A stretch of DNA of 61,961 nt from an uncultured PS1 clade bacterium. GTDB lineage: Bacteria; Pseudomonadota; Alphaproteobacteria; MED-G09. Positions 27,465-36,036 of the stretch are shown piece after piece. The notes under the pieces were generated by a model. The model had not been told where the DNA came from, made no database searches, and saw only the letters and a list, made by a program, of their open reading frames with translations. Every line of letters starts with the position of its first letter. The first letter of the stretch is position 1. The DNA lies in NCBI GenBank assembly GCA_902626605.1, contig CACOFZ010000008.1, forward strand, positions 1 through 61,961, in the 5' to 3' direction. A program made the translations under genes and the position numbers.

Positions 27465-27516
27465 TTTTGTGCTGATTTAACTAATTAAATGAAAAAAAAA
27501 TTAAAAGGGGAATATA

Positions 27517-28878
27517 TTGTCTAATCAATCTGAAATTAAACCACTAGCCCATAAATTATTTAGCGGTGACTGGGGCAAAGAACCAGAACCAAAATTAGGT
27601 ACAAAACCAATTCTTGGCGACAGGTATACTTCAAGGGAATTTATGTCTCTTGAATGGGAAAAAATGTGGACAAAAGTTTGGCAAGTTGCTGGACTTGAAC
27701 AACAAGTTAAAAACCCTGGAGATTTTTTTACTTTTGACTTTGGGCCCGAATCTATAATTTGTGCAAAAGGCGAAGATCAAAAGATTAGATGCTTTTACAA
27801 TGTTTGTCAGCACAGAGGAAATCAATTAGTACAAATTGATGAAGGTAACTTAGAGAGTTTTTCTTGTGCATATCATGCTTGGAAATTTGGCCTAGATGGA
27901 AAATTAAATTGGGTTCCAGATGAAGAAGATTTTTCTCAAGGTTCTCCCTGTGGAAAAAGAAATTTAATAGAAATTAAAAGTGAAGTTTGGCAAGGTTTTA
28001 TATTTTTCAATCTAGATGATAATTCAAAGCCTTTAAGAAATTTTTTATATCCTATTATGGAGCACCTTGAAGATTATCCTGTCTCAGAAATGATCAGAAC
28101 TCATTGGGTAACAGTTGAAGGAGATTGGAACTGGAAATGTGTTCAAGATAATTTCAACGAATCATATCACACACCATATGTTCACCCTGCCCTAAAATAT
28201 TATGCTGAAGAAAAATATCATGCCTGCCAATTTGATATGTATGAAAGTATGCACTCAAGAATGTTAATGCCAGGTTTTATGCCTAGCGAAAGTGTTATTG
28301 ATGATGAGGATAAAGTTATAGAAATGATTGCCCCTCATATTGAATATTGGGATATGAAGGCTGAGGACTATAGAGGTAGACTTCTAGATATAAGAGGTGA
28401 TCTTCAAAAACAAAAAAGAAAATTAGACAAAGAAAAAGGTTATGATTTCAGTAAATTTAAAGATACTCAACTAACAGATCATTACCATTATACAATTTTT
28501 CCAAATATGTCTTTCAGTGTTAAGCCTGATGGAATGCAATGGTTGAGAGGTTCACCTCACCCAACAGATCCAACCAAATGCTATTTTGATTATTGGTATT
28601 TAACTCTTTTTCCGAAGGGTGTTGAGACTTACTTTTCTCCATCTCTTGGAGTGGAAACTAGCGTTGATACCAAAGTTCCACATCTTCAAGGTCATCATAC
28701 TGAGGTTGATGTGGGCCCTGGAATAAGCGAGGATGTAGCAATATGGACAAGTCAACAAAAAGGTTTGAGTTCTAGGGGATATATTGGAGATTACATGCCT
28801 GACCAAGAAAATAGAATTCGTTATTTCCATGAAAATATTGATAGATATCTTTTTGGAAATAGCGGTGGGGATGCATAG
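27517..28878 (+). CDS. Rieske non-heme iron oxygenase, alpha subunit (RO-3)
   Basis: 453 residues. Rieske ligands C97-x-H99 and C117-x2-H120 (CQHRG, CAYHAW; the usual YHGW glycine is Ala). Catalytic E215-x2-H218-x4-H223 (NFNESYHTPYVHP), third ligand in SEDVAIWTSQQ. The start is a TTG with a strong AAAAGGGG ribosome site six bases upstream; the first ATG would remove the conserved RYTSREFMSLEWEKMW region. First gene of a five-gene operon: RO-3, NTF2-like protein, ABM monooxygenase, two amidohydrolases. It is most like RO-2 and RO-4 (shared DEEDFSQGSPCGKRNL-type loop). Substrate unknown. Confidence 0.92.
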   Translation: MSNQSEIKPLAHKLFSGDWGKEPEPKLGTKPILGDRYTSREFMSLEWEKMWTKVWQVAGLEQQVKNPGDFFTFDFGPESIICAKGEDQKIRCFYNVCQHRGNQLVQIDEGNLESFSCAYHAWKFGLDGKLNWVPDEEDFSQGSPCGKRNLIEIKSEVWQGFIFFNLDDNSKPLRNFLYPIMEHLEDYPVSEMIRTHWVTVEGDWNWKCVQDNFNESYHTPYVHPALKYYAEEKYHACQFDMYESMHSRMLMPGFMPSESVIDDEDKVIEMIAPHIEYWDMKAEDYRGRLLDIRGDLQKQKRKLDKEKGYDFSKFKDTQLTDHYHYTIFPNMSFSVKPDGMQWLRGSPHPTDPTKCYFDYWYLTLFPKGVETYFSPSLGVETSVDTKVPHLQGHHTEVDVGPGISEDVAIWTSQQKGLSSRGYIGDYMPDQENRIRYFHENIDRYLFGNSGGDA

Positions 28879-28899
28879 AATATATTCAAGGGGAGTTAA

Positions 28900-29442
28900 A
28901 TGAGTGATTTAGAAGTAGCAGCAGATAAGATTGCTATTATGGATGTTGTTTACAAATACTGTAGAGCAATTGATAGACTTGACAGAGAACTTCTAGAATC
29001 CGTTTTTCATGAAGACTCCATTCATCATCATGGCGAATATAAAGGGCCATCAGCAAAGTTTTGCGATTTTGCTTTTGATATTCTCTCGAAAATGGAACAT
29101 ACCCAACATCTTGTTGGTAATATACTTGTTGAAGTAGATGGTGACAAAGCATGGTCAGAATCATATTGGCAAGCCTATCATCGATTAGCAAAAGGGAGGG
29201 ATTTTAGTGATTCTGGAGGTTTTATTGCTGATCATGATCCAAATATTGACGAAGATGTATATGTTTCAGGAAGGTACATTGACAAATTTGAGAAACGTAA
29301 AAATGAGTGGAGAATTGTTAAAAGACAAGGTGTTCACGATTGGGTAAGGTTTGAACCTGCCACAGATAAAGGTTGGCGCGAAGGACCAGGCCCTGTCCCT
29401 GGAAGAGGTGGACGAACAGACCCTGCATATGAAAGAGATTAA
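28900..29442 (+). CDS. NTF2/SnoaL-like protein, possible small oxygenase partner
   Basis: 180 residues with the SnoaL_4-type opening (AADKIAIMDVVYKYCRAIDRLDRELLESVFHEDS). It has the barrel strands typical of the NTF2 fold (HLVGNILVEVDGDKAWSESYWQAYHRL, YVSGRYIDKFEKRKNEWRIVKRQ) and a Gly/Pro-rich tail. Ring-hydroxylating dioxygenase beta subunits share this fold, and the gene follows RO-3 by 21 bases. A structural partner or a separate isomerase/dehydratase role are both possible. The homologue at 38190-38708 follows RO-4 in the same way. The region around FHEDSIHHHGEY holds His residues at the position used for catalysis in some SnoaL enzymes. The ribosome site is AGGGGAG. Confidence 0.78.
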   Translation: MSDLEVAADKIAIMDVVYKYCRAIDRLDRELLESVFHEDSIHHHGEYKGPSAKFCDFAFDILSKMEHTQHLVGNILVEVDGDKAWSESYWQAYHRLAKGRDFSDSGGFIADHDPNIDEDVYVSGRYIDKFEKRKNEWRIVKRQGVHDWVRFEPATDKGWREGPGPVPGRGGRTDPAYERD

Positions 29443-29463
29443 ATCTCATTTTGGAGTATTGAA

Positions 29464-29814
29464 ATGATCATTGTTTCCGCAACACTTGATTTTGAATCAA
29501 AAAAGCAAAGAGATAGAGCTATAGAAATCACCTCAGATATTCAATTAGCAACACGTGAAGAGGAAGAGGGTTGTTTAAGTTATTGCTTTGCAGCAGATCC
29601 TTGCGTTGATAATAGAATACAAGTATATGAACTTTGGAAAGATGAAGAGTCTCTTGTCGCACATTTTAAACATCATACCTATGCAGCAATGGTGGAAGCT
29701 CTAAACACGATTGGTATAAGAGATACTGAAAATCAAATGTACTTAATTCATAAACACAAGCCAGTTTATGATGAGGATGGAAATCCAAGAGAAGTATTAT
29801 TTGCTGATGATTAA
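29464..29814 (+). CDS. antibiotic biosynthesis monooxygenase (ABM) domain protein
   Basis: 116 residues, a single ABM/YgiN-like ferredoxin-like domain: MIIVSATLDFESKKQRDRAI, EEGCLSYCFAAD, IQVYELWKDEESLVAHFKHHTY. Cofactor-free quinol or anthrone monooxygenases and heme-degrading proteins share this fold. The expected role is oxidation of a phenolic or quinol product of the upstream oxygenase, or a dimeric accessory role. The gene lies 21 bases after the NTF2-like gene and six bases before an amidohydrolase. A shorter paralogue heads the operon at 41662. Confidence 0.82.
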   Translation: MIIVSATLDFESKKQRDRAIEITSDIQLATREEEEGCLSYCFAADPCVDNRIQVYELWKDEESLVAHFKHHTYAAMVEALNTIGIRDTENQMYLIHKHKPVYDEDGNPREVLFADD

Positions 29815-29820
29815 AAAATA

Positions 29821-30795
29821 ATGACAATTAAAATAATAGATACTCATGCTCATGTTGTACTCGGAAAAGCCTTTGGAAAAGCTGGTAAATATGGTCCGGA
29901 GACAGGTGTCGACAAAAATGGTTTACCCTTTTTTAGAATAGGTGAATATAAAATGAAGCCTATGCAGTACGAGAATACTATTTTTATGGAAAACAGTTTA
30001 CGTATTGAGGCTATGGATAAGCTTGGTATTGATTTACAATTATTATCTCCAAATCCACTAACAATGTTTCATAAAATAGAAAGTAAAATTGCGAATGATT
30101 TTTGTAAAATTCACAATGATGCAATGGTAGAATCAATAAATGAGTATCCAAATAGATTACTGGGATCAGCAACTGTCCCTCTGCAAGATATCAATCTTTC
30201 TTGCAAAGAATTAGAAAGGTCTATAAAAGAATTGGGTCTTTCTTCAGTTTCAACCGGAACAGACCTTCCTTTTGGTCTTGATGATCCAAGGCTTGATGAA
30301 TTTTACCAAACCATAGTAGAACTTGATATTCCTCTTTTCCTACATCCGGCCTCAACTGGTGGTGCAAAAGGACCAGATGATTGGAGAATGGGAAGATTTG
30401 ATATGAGTATTATGCTTGGTTACACTTATGAAGAAACTCTAGCTGTTGCTACTTTAATAATTGGAGGTGTTTTAGACCGTCATCCTAAATTAGATATATG
30501 TATTTCTCATGGAGGAGGGGCAATGCCCTTCCTAATACATCGATTTTCCGAAATGTCAAAAATTCGTGATTGGGCACCTGAAGGTGTTAAAGAGAATGGA
30601 TTTTTAAATGAGCTAAAAAAATTATGGTTTGATGCTCATGTTCATGGAGAAAAGTCACAAGCAATGCTATTTGACATTATTGGTGAAGAAAGATTGGTAT
30701 ATGGAACAAACTTTGGTGGATGGGATACTCCAAAGAAATTAGAAGACTTTGCACCAGATCTTACTGAAAATGCAAAAAAACTTTTAAGGCTTTAA
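29821..30795 (+). CDS. amidohydrolase-2 (ACMSD-like) family hydrolase/decarboxylase
   Basis: 324 residues, TIM-barrel metal enzyme of the PF04909 group. The metal site begins D7-T-H9-A-H11, and LFLHPAS provides another His. CISHGGGAMPFLIHRF and YGTNFGGWDTP (metal Asp region) follow near the C-terminus. Relatives decarboxylate aromatic or muconic semialdehyde acids (ACMSD, gamma-resorcylate, 5-carboxyvanillate) or hydrolyse lactones. In its operon it would act after ring or side-chain oxidation by RO-3. The exact reaction cannot be fixed from sequence. Confidence 0.82.
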   Translation: MTIKIIDTHAHVVLGKAFGKAGKYGPETGVDKNGLPFFRIGEYKMKPMQYENTIFMENSLRIEAMDKLGIDLQLLSPNPLTMFHKIESKIANDFCKIHNDAMVESINEYPNRLLGSATVPLQDINLSCKELERSIKELGLSSVSTGTDLPFGLDDPRLDEFYQTIVELDIPLFLHPASTGGAKGPDDWRMGRFDMSIMLGYTYEETLAVATLIIGGVLDRHPKLDICISHGGGAMPFLIHRFSEMSKIRDWAPEGVKENGFLNELKKLWFDAHVHGEKSQAMLFDIIGEERLVYGTNFGGWDTPKKLEDFAPDLTENAKKLLRL

Positions 30796-30807
30796 TAAGG
30801 TATAATA

Positions 30808-32094
30808 ATGGATAAACAAAAAATATTTTCAAATTTAAATTTATTTAAAGGTGATAATGATGTCATATGTGAAGATGCCTCAATCTGGGTTGATGGAAAT
30901 ATTATTAAATATGCAGGACCATCTTCAGAATTTACAAATACATCTCATAATATTGAAAGAGTTGATTTAGGAGGAAAAACTGTAATACCAGGCATGACCG
31001 AGTCCCATGCTCATATCTCTTATACAAATAATGGTCCTCTTGAATTAGATAAAACCCCCATTGAAGAAGCTATGATTAAAACAGTTGATAATGCTCGCAT
31101 TATGTTGGGGTCAGGTTTTACATCTGCGATAAGTTTTGGATCAGTTCACAGAATAGATGTATTTCTAAGAGATGCTATTAATGATGGTCAAATTGCGGGC
31201 CCTCGACTTCTTGCTGGCGGAAGGGATATTTGTGCAATTGGTGGTAATGCCGATATGTATCCAGATCATGCAAAACCTCAGACTGAGGGACTGGCAATTA
31301 TTACTGATGGTCCGTGGGAAATAAGAAAAGCTGTAAGGTCTCTCTGGAAAAATGGGGTTGATGTAGTGAAGGTTATGATTGATGGAGAGTTAATTTCACT
31401 GCAAGGAAGACCTGGTGATCTTGGTTATAAGGACGAGGAAGTTGAAGCTTTAGTAGATGAAGCTCATCGGAAAAAAATGAAAGTTGCTTGTCATGCTAGA
31501 TCAGCGGAAGCAGTAAAGCAGGCAGTAAGAAGCGGCATCGATTTTATTGGTCATGCAAACTACATAGACAGTGAAGCTTTAGACCTTTTAATTGAAAATA
31601 AAGATAGAGTATATGTTGGTCCTGCAATTGCTTGGGAAATGGCTTTTTTAGAGAATGCAGAAAAAATGGGTTATAAAAGTGACAGTCGTGAAGTTATTGA
31701 ATACCAAAGAGAGTTAGAAGAAACTATATCCTCATATAAAAAAATGAAAGAAGCTGGCATAAAAATTTTAGTTGGTGGAGATTATGGCTTAGATATTGCT
31801 CCACATGGAACCTATGCAAAAGACCTTGAACATTATGTAAATCTATTTGGTTTTTCTAATGCTGAAGCCTTACATTGCGCCACAAGCCTAGGTGGAGAAG
31901 CAATGGATAATGATGGTTTATTGGGGACACTTGAAGAAGGTAAACTTGCTGATTTAGTTATAATCGATGGAAATCCACTTGAAGATATTACTATACTTCA
32001 AGACCATAAAAAAATTAAGGCTGTTATGAAAGATGGTCTCATTTATCAAGGATTAACTAATAAAATAAATCCATACTTAAATGAAAATTTATAA
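30808..32094 (+). CDS. amidohydrolase family protein (imidazolonepropionase/prolidase-like)
   Basis: 428 residues, PF01979-type amidohydrolase. An N-terminal beta-sandwich (DASIWVDGNIIKYAG) and GGKTVIPGMTESHAHISY with the metal pair H67/H69 are seen. ACHARSAEAVKQAVRSGIDFIGHANY gives further His ligands, GGDYGLD the metal Asp, and the C-terminal LGTLEEGKLADLVIIDGNPL closes the composite domain. Relatives hydrolyse cyclic amides, dipeptides and some carbamates. It is the last gene of the RO-3 operon, and its stop is three bases from the convergent P450 gene. Confidence 0.85.
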   Translation: MDKQKIFSNLNLFKGDNDVICEDASIWVDGNIIKYAGPSSEFTNTSHNIERVDLGGKTVIPGMTESHAHISYTNNGPLELDKTPIEEAMIKTVDNARIMLGSGFTSAISFGSVHRIDVFLRDAINDGQIAGPRLLAGGRDICAIGGNADMYPDHAKPQTEGLAIITDGPWEIRKAVRSLWKNGVDVVKVMIDGELISLQGRPGDLGYKDEEVEALVDEAHRKKMKVACHARSAEAVKQAVRSGIDFIGHANYIDSEALDLLIENKDRVYVGPAIAWEMAFLENAEKMGYKSDSREVIEYQRELEETISSYKKMKEAGIKILVGGDYGLDIAPHGTYAKDLEHYVNLFGFSNAEALHCATSLGGEAMDNDGLLGTLEEGKLADLVIIDGNPLEDITILQDHKKIKAVMKDGLIYQGLTNKINPYLNENL

Positions 32095-32097
32095 AAT

Positions 32098-33342
32098 TTA
32101 TCTCTTATCAAATATAATATCTAAACAAGACATTGGCATAAAAAACATACTGAAATTATGAACAGGTTCGGATATTGGTTCTTGAAGTTTTATATTTTTA
32201 AGCCTTTTAACTATGTATTTAAAAGAACTCATCATTTCTTGACGACCTAGTAATGCCCCTGGACAATGGTGAACACCTGAACCAAAAGCTAAATGGGCTC
32301 CAACCCCTTTTCTGTCTAATTCAAAGCTGTGAGGACAAGCAAACTTTTCCTCATCTCTATTTGCTGGTCCATAACCCATCATAACAATAGATCCCTCTGG
32401 TATTAATGTTCCAGATACTTCAACATCTTTTGTTGCTTGCCTTACTAAGAATTGAACAGGACTCTCCCATCTTAGAACTTCTTCTATGAAAGGTTTGATT
32501 AGATTTTCATCTTCATAAAGTTTTTCTAAAATTTCTGGAAACCTAATTAATGACCACATTCCATGATTTATAGCGCTCTGAGTAGTTTCAAATCCACCTG
32601 TGATTAATTGATGCATTAAATTCTGTAATTCATGCATACTAAGAGCCTCTTCATCATCACCATGGGCATGAACTAATGCCGACATAAGATCTTCTTTAGG
32701 ATTCTTTCTTCTATCCTCAAATACATCCGCTAAAAATAATTGAGCCTCAAGCTCAGTTTCAGCATCTCTTCTGACATCTTCTTCAGTTGCTATTGCTGAA
32801 CGAGTAGCCCCAAGCATTGAATCAGCCCATTTCTTAAAAGTTGCAACATCTTTTCTATCTAATCCCAACTGTTCGGCGATGATTATTCCTGGCATAGGCA
32901 TTGCAAATTCATTATTAAAATCACATTTACCATTATCAATAAATTTATCAATCAATTGATTTACCACTTCATCAATATAGGGAGTCATTTCTACAACTCT
33001 TTTTTTTGTAAACACCCTATCAACTAATTTTCTATAGCGTGCATGAGTTGGAGGATCAGTTCTCTGGAGGGTTTGAACATGTTCCCAACCTCCACCATCA
33101 ACAAGAATTGATTGATGTAAGTCCGCAAATGGGCCTCTCTGGGCTAATTTCACATCAGAGCTAAATGTTTCAAAATCTTTTAGAGCAAACCTAATATCAT
33201 CATATTTTGTAATCATAAACATTCCTATTTCAGGAATCTGGTAAACAGGTTTTTCTTTATGAAGCAATTTATAAAATTCAAATGGATTACTATTTACAAT
33301 TGGATCTAAAAAACTGTAATTTTCATGATTATTATTGTTCAT
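32098..33342 (-). CDS. cytochrome P450
   Basis: 414 residues, a soluble bacterial class I type P450. The I-helix oxygen-activation motif GGFETT is at 249-254, ExxR at E288-R291 (EEVLR), and the heme loop FGSGVHHCPG carries the axial C360. The dioxygen-supporting Thr253/254 is intact. No ferredoxin or ferredoxin reductase gene is nearby. It is last in a minus-strand operon: KstD-like flavoprotein, NmrA-like reductase, P450. Many such P450s hydroxylate terpenoids, steroids or fatty acids; which applies here is unknown. Confidence 0.93.
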   Translation of the reverse strand: MNNNNHENYSFLDPIVNSNPFEFYKLLHKEKPVYQIPEIGMFMITKYDDIRFALKDFETFSSDVKLAQRGPFADLHQSILVDGGGWEHVQTLQRTDPPTHARYRKLVDRVFTKKRVVEMTPYIDEVVNQLIDKFIDNGKCDFNNEFAMPMPGIIIAEQLGLDRKDVATFKKWADSMLGATRSAIATEEDVRRDAETELEAQLFLADVFEDRRKNPKEDLMSALVHAHGDDEEALSMHELQNLMHQLITGGFETTQSAINHGMWSLIRFPEILEKLYEDENLIKPFIEEVLRWESPVQFLVRQATKDVEVSGTLIPEGSIVMMGYGPANRDEEKFACPHSFELDRKGVGAHLAFGSGVHHCPGALLGRQEMMSSFKYIVKRLKNIKLQEPISEPVHNFSMFFMPMSCLDIIFDKR

Positions 33343-33357
33343 TTTAAAACCCTCTCC

Positions 33358-34266
33358 CTAAACTTTACTCCAATCATGCTCTTTAATCCAATCCTCAAAA
33401 AATGTTGGAGTAACATTCAATAATTTATATGCTGGCTCCATGTCAATAGCTAGTGGTGACGGATCTTGATCATTATACCATTTATAAAAAGCTGCCATAC
33501 CTCCATAAATTGAAACATCTTCATACTCTTCTGATCCGGTTACAAGTTTACTCATTGCGCCAGCAAAATTCTTTGGATCCAAACTTTTAAATTTAATTTC
33601 TCGATTAAGAGCTCGCGAAAATCTCTCTGCAACCTCATCTCCTATTAAAATTTCGGGACCTCCTACATAAATTTTATCAGCTTTTACTGAGCTATTTGAG
33701 AGAGATGCAACCATAAACTTTGCAACATCATTTAGACAAACCCATGAAATTTTTAAATTAGGAGAACATGGATAGGCAAATGTATCGTTATTAGTTATAG
33801 ATGGTTTGGACCAAAAACGAGTTAAATTATCCATAAAAACCATTGAACGAATAACAACATAATCCATGCCGCTTTCTTCCATTGCTTTTTCTATTGCACG
33901 TCTTCCGTCATGGGCCTCTAAACCATTATCTTTTGGAGCAACATAGCAACTTGTATTAAAGATAATTTTTTTAACGCCTCCTTCAGCGCCAGCTAGGGTA
34001 ATATTCTCTCCCCATTGTTGTGCAATTTTTTTATCGAAAACAAATGGTAAGTTCATAGCTATACCATCAATATCTTTTGAAACAGTCTTCAAGGAGTTAA
34101 TATCAAAAAGATCAGCCTTAACAGGCTCAACATCGCTTGGGTTATAAGCTTTAAAATCATCTGGATTTCTGCTTGCAGCTCTTACTTTGTATCCATTTTT
34201 CAATAATTCGTCGATTAGCGGTAGTCCCTGATCACCAGTAGCGCCATATACAAGAATCTTATTCAT
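33358..34266 (-). CDS. NmrA-like atypical SDR, NAD(P)-binding
   Basis: 302 residues. The Rossmann start is ILVYGATGDQGLPLIDELLKNGYKV (GxxGxxG), followed by R35-type contact in AASRNPD, pointing to NADP. There is no clear YxxxK pair, as in NmrA/quinone-oxidoreductase-like atypical SDRs, which can be sensors or reductases. Its first base overlaps the last base of the flavoprotein gene, and it is 15 bases before the P450, so the three should be made together. It might reduce a quinone or enone; inference only. Confidence 0.8.
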   Translation of the reverse strand: MNKILVYGATGDQGLPLIDELLKNGYKVRAASRNPDDFKAYNPSDVEPVKADLFDINSLKTVSKDIDGIAMNLPFVFDKKIAQQWGENITLAGAEGGVKKIIFNTSCYVAPKDNGLEAHDGRRAIEKAMEESGMDYVVIRSMVFMDNLTRFWSKPSITNNDTFAYPCSPNLKISWVCLNDVAKFMVASLSNSSVKADKIYVGGPEILIGDEVAERFSRALNREIKFKSLDPKNFAGAMSKLVTGSEEYEDVSIYGGMAAFYKWYNDQDPSPLAIDMEPAYKLLNVTPTFFEDWIKEHDWSKV

Positions 34267-35906
34267 TAACTTCTCTTAGGATTTAAAAAGTTATTTCCTG
34301 CAGCATGCTTACCTGCTAAAAAACCATATGTAAGTGCTGGACCTAAAGTGCCGCCAGCACCAGCATAAACGGAACCAGTGCTTCCAGACATGGCATTTCC
34401 AACTGTATATAAACCTTCTATAATTTCTCCAGATGCTGATAAAACCCTTCCAGATGAATCTGTTCTAGCGCCTCCATTTGTTCCCAATGCACCAATATTA
34501 ATTTCAACTGCGTAATACGGAGGTTTATTTAATTTGCCTAGAGTCGAAAAAACTCCATTTTGTGATCGATCACCATAAAAAGAGTCATAGTCACTTTGAC
34601 CCCTCGAAAAATCTTCATCATTACCTAAATCAACATATTTATTAAAATTACTAACGGTATCAATAAAGTTATTAGCATTTAAATCTAGTTTTTCAGCCAA
34701 CTGATCAAGTGATTCAGCACTTATCATCCAATCAGGTGCGTCTTTTCCAGGCATTATGGTTGCAAAAGGATATTTATCTCTAAAATTTGAGTCAAAAATT
34801 ATCCACGCTGGTAAATTTGGGTACCCATATTGATTTGGATCAAAGAAATGAAATGCTCCTGCTAGGGCAGAATAGTTAGTTGCTTCATTACAAAATCTTT
34901 TACCATCCTTATTTACCATAATTGAGTGAGGAAGAGTTCTTTCAATTAAAATTGGTGAAGACATTTGTCCACCCTCGGACCATTCATCATTAGGAATTGA
35001 TAAAACCGGAGACCACCAAGCACTTGTCATATTACCTAAAGCCGCTCCAACCTCTTGAGCAAGAATCAAACCATCACCATCATTACCAGGAGGTGAAGCA
35101 GGTGCGTTTAGTGGGCCCCTCAAAAAGGTATTAACAAGTTCTTTATTCCATTCAAAACCCCCGGTAGCTATAATAACACCTCGACGCGCATTAACTGTTT
35201 GAACTTTATTATCAACCTCAATTTCGATTCCTGTTATTCTATTTCCATGCTTGATTAATCGCTTAGTTTTTGTATTTAATTGTGGTTCGATATCCCTATC
35301 AAGACAGCCCTTTAAAAGCGCCCCAACTAATGCCTGTCCAAAACCTCTTGAGTCTTTTGCCAAACGTTCAGTCATAACTTCATCAGGAACTATACCTGTA
35401 CCACCGCCTAAAGGCGTTTCCCCTAATGTCATTGGAAGTGGAGATCCATTATTACGAATTTTAGAAGCCCAATCACCTAAGATTGAATAATCAAATAAAT
35501 TATTATCTAGAGCTCTTCCTCCGCCTTCAATTGCACCTGGACGATCAAGATAATAGTCAGGATATCCTTCAAGAATTGAAAACTTTGCATCTGTTTTGTT
35601 TTCGAGAAAATCAATCGCTTCTGCACAATTATCTATGAAAGCTTCTAATAAATTTATATTAATGTCACCATGTGAGAGAGACATAAAATAATCAATTGCT
35701 TTATTTCTATCATCTTCGATTCCCTTGGCTTTCATATGGCTATTCATTGGTGCCCATATGATACCTCCAGAAACACCAGCAGTTCCTCCTACAAATGACT
35801 GCTTTTCGAAAAGACCCACAGAAGATCCATTTTCATAAGCTGTGATTGCAGACATCATTCCACTTGCGCCCGAGCCTAATACAACAACGTCATACTCTTT
35901 ATTCAT
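34266..35906 (-). CDS. FAD-dependent oxidoreductase, 3-ketosteroid-dehydrogenase-like
   Basis: 546 residues. The N-terminal FAD-binding motif VVLGSGASGMMSA is followed by FEKQSFVGGTAGVSGGIIWAP, and RRGVIIATGGFEW is present. The C-terminal Y-x-G-A-G-G-T-L-G-P motif (SVYAGAGGTLGPALTYGFLAGKHAA) is the form seen in 3-ketosteroid delta-1- and delta-4-dehydrogenases of the PF00890 superfamily. It should insert or reduce a C=C bond next to a carbonyl on a ring substrate. First gene of the flavoprotein-NmrA-P450 operon, divergent from the SDR/RO-4 operon. A steroid substrate is not proven: fumarate-reductase-like relatives use many compounds. Confidence 0.83.
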   Translation of the reverse strand: MNKEYDVVVLGSGASGMMSAITAYENGSSVGLFEKQSFVGGTAGVSGGIIWAPMNSHMKAKGIEDDRNKAIDYFMSLSHGDININLLEAFIDNCAEAIDFLENKTDAKFSILEGYPDYYLDRPGAIEGGGRALDNNLFDYSILGDWASKIRNNGSPLPMTLGETPLGGGTGIVPDEVMTERLAKDSRGFGQALVGALLKGCLDRDIEPQLNTKTKRLIKHGNRITGIEIEVDNKVQTVNARRGVIIATGGFEWNKELVNTFLRGPLNAPASPPGNDGDGLILAQEVGAALGNMTSAWWSPVLSIPNDEWSEGGQMSSPILIERTLPHSIMVNKDGKRFCNEATNYSALAGAFHFFDPNQYGYPNLPAWIIFDSNFRDKYPFATIMPGKDAPDWMISAESLDQLAEKLDLNANNFIDTVSNFNKYVDLGNDEDFSRGQSDYDSFYGDRSQNGVFSTLGKLNKPPYYAVEINIGALGTNGGARTDSSGRVLSASGEIIEGLYTVGNAMSGSTGSVYAGAGGTLGPALTYGFLAGKHAAGNNFLNPKRS

Positions 35907-35944
35907 TAAAAATCTCCATTTTTAACATTAATAAAAATATTTTA

Positions 35945-35960
35945 TTTTTTCTAGAAAAAA
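35945..35960. promoter_or_regulatory. 16-bp perfect palindrome in divergent promoter region
   Basis: TTTTTTCTAGAAAAAA is a perfect palindrome in the 130-base gap between the flavoprotein operon (minus) and the SDR/RO-4 operon (plus). A similar TTTTTTCCTAGTTAAAAAA lies in the RO-1/VOC gap near 2811. It may be an operator, or just A/T-rich sequence. A weak TTGAAA-N16-TAATCT promoter-like pair follows at 35977-36004. Confidence 0.25.
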
Positions 35961-36036
35961 AAATTAGATATTTATTTTGAAATTTTTAATAAATTATTTA
36001 ATCTAAAATTATATTTTAATTGTTTGGGGCGAGTTT

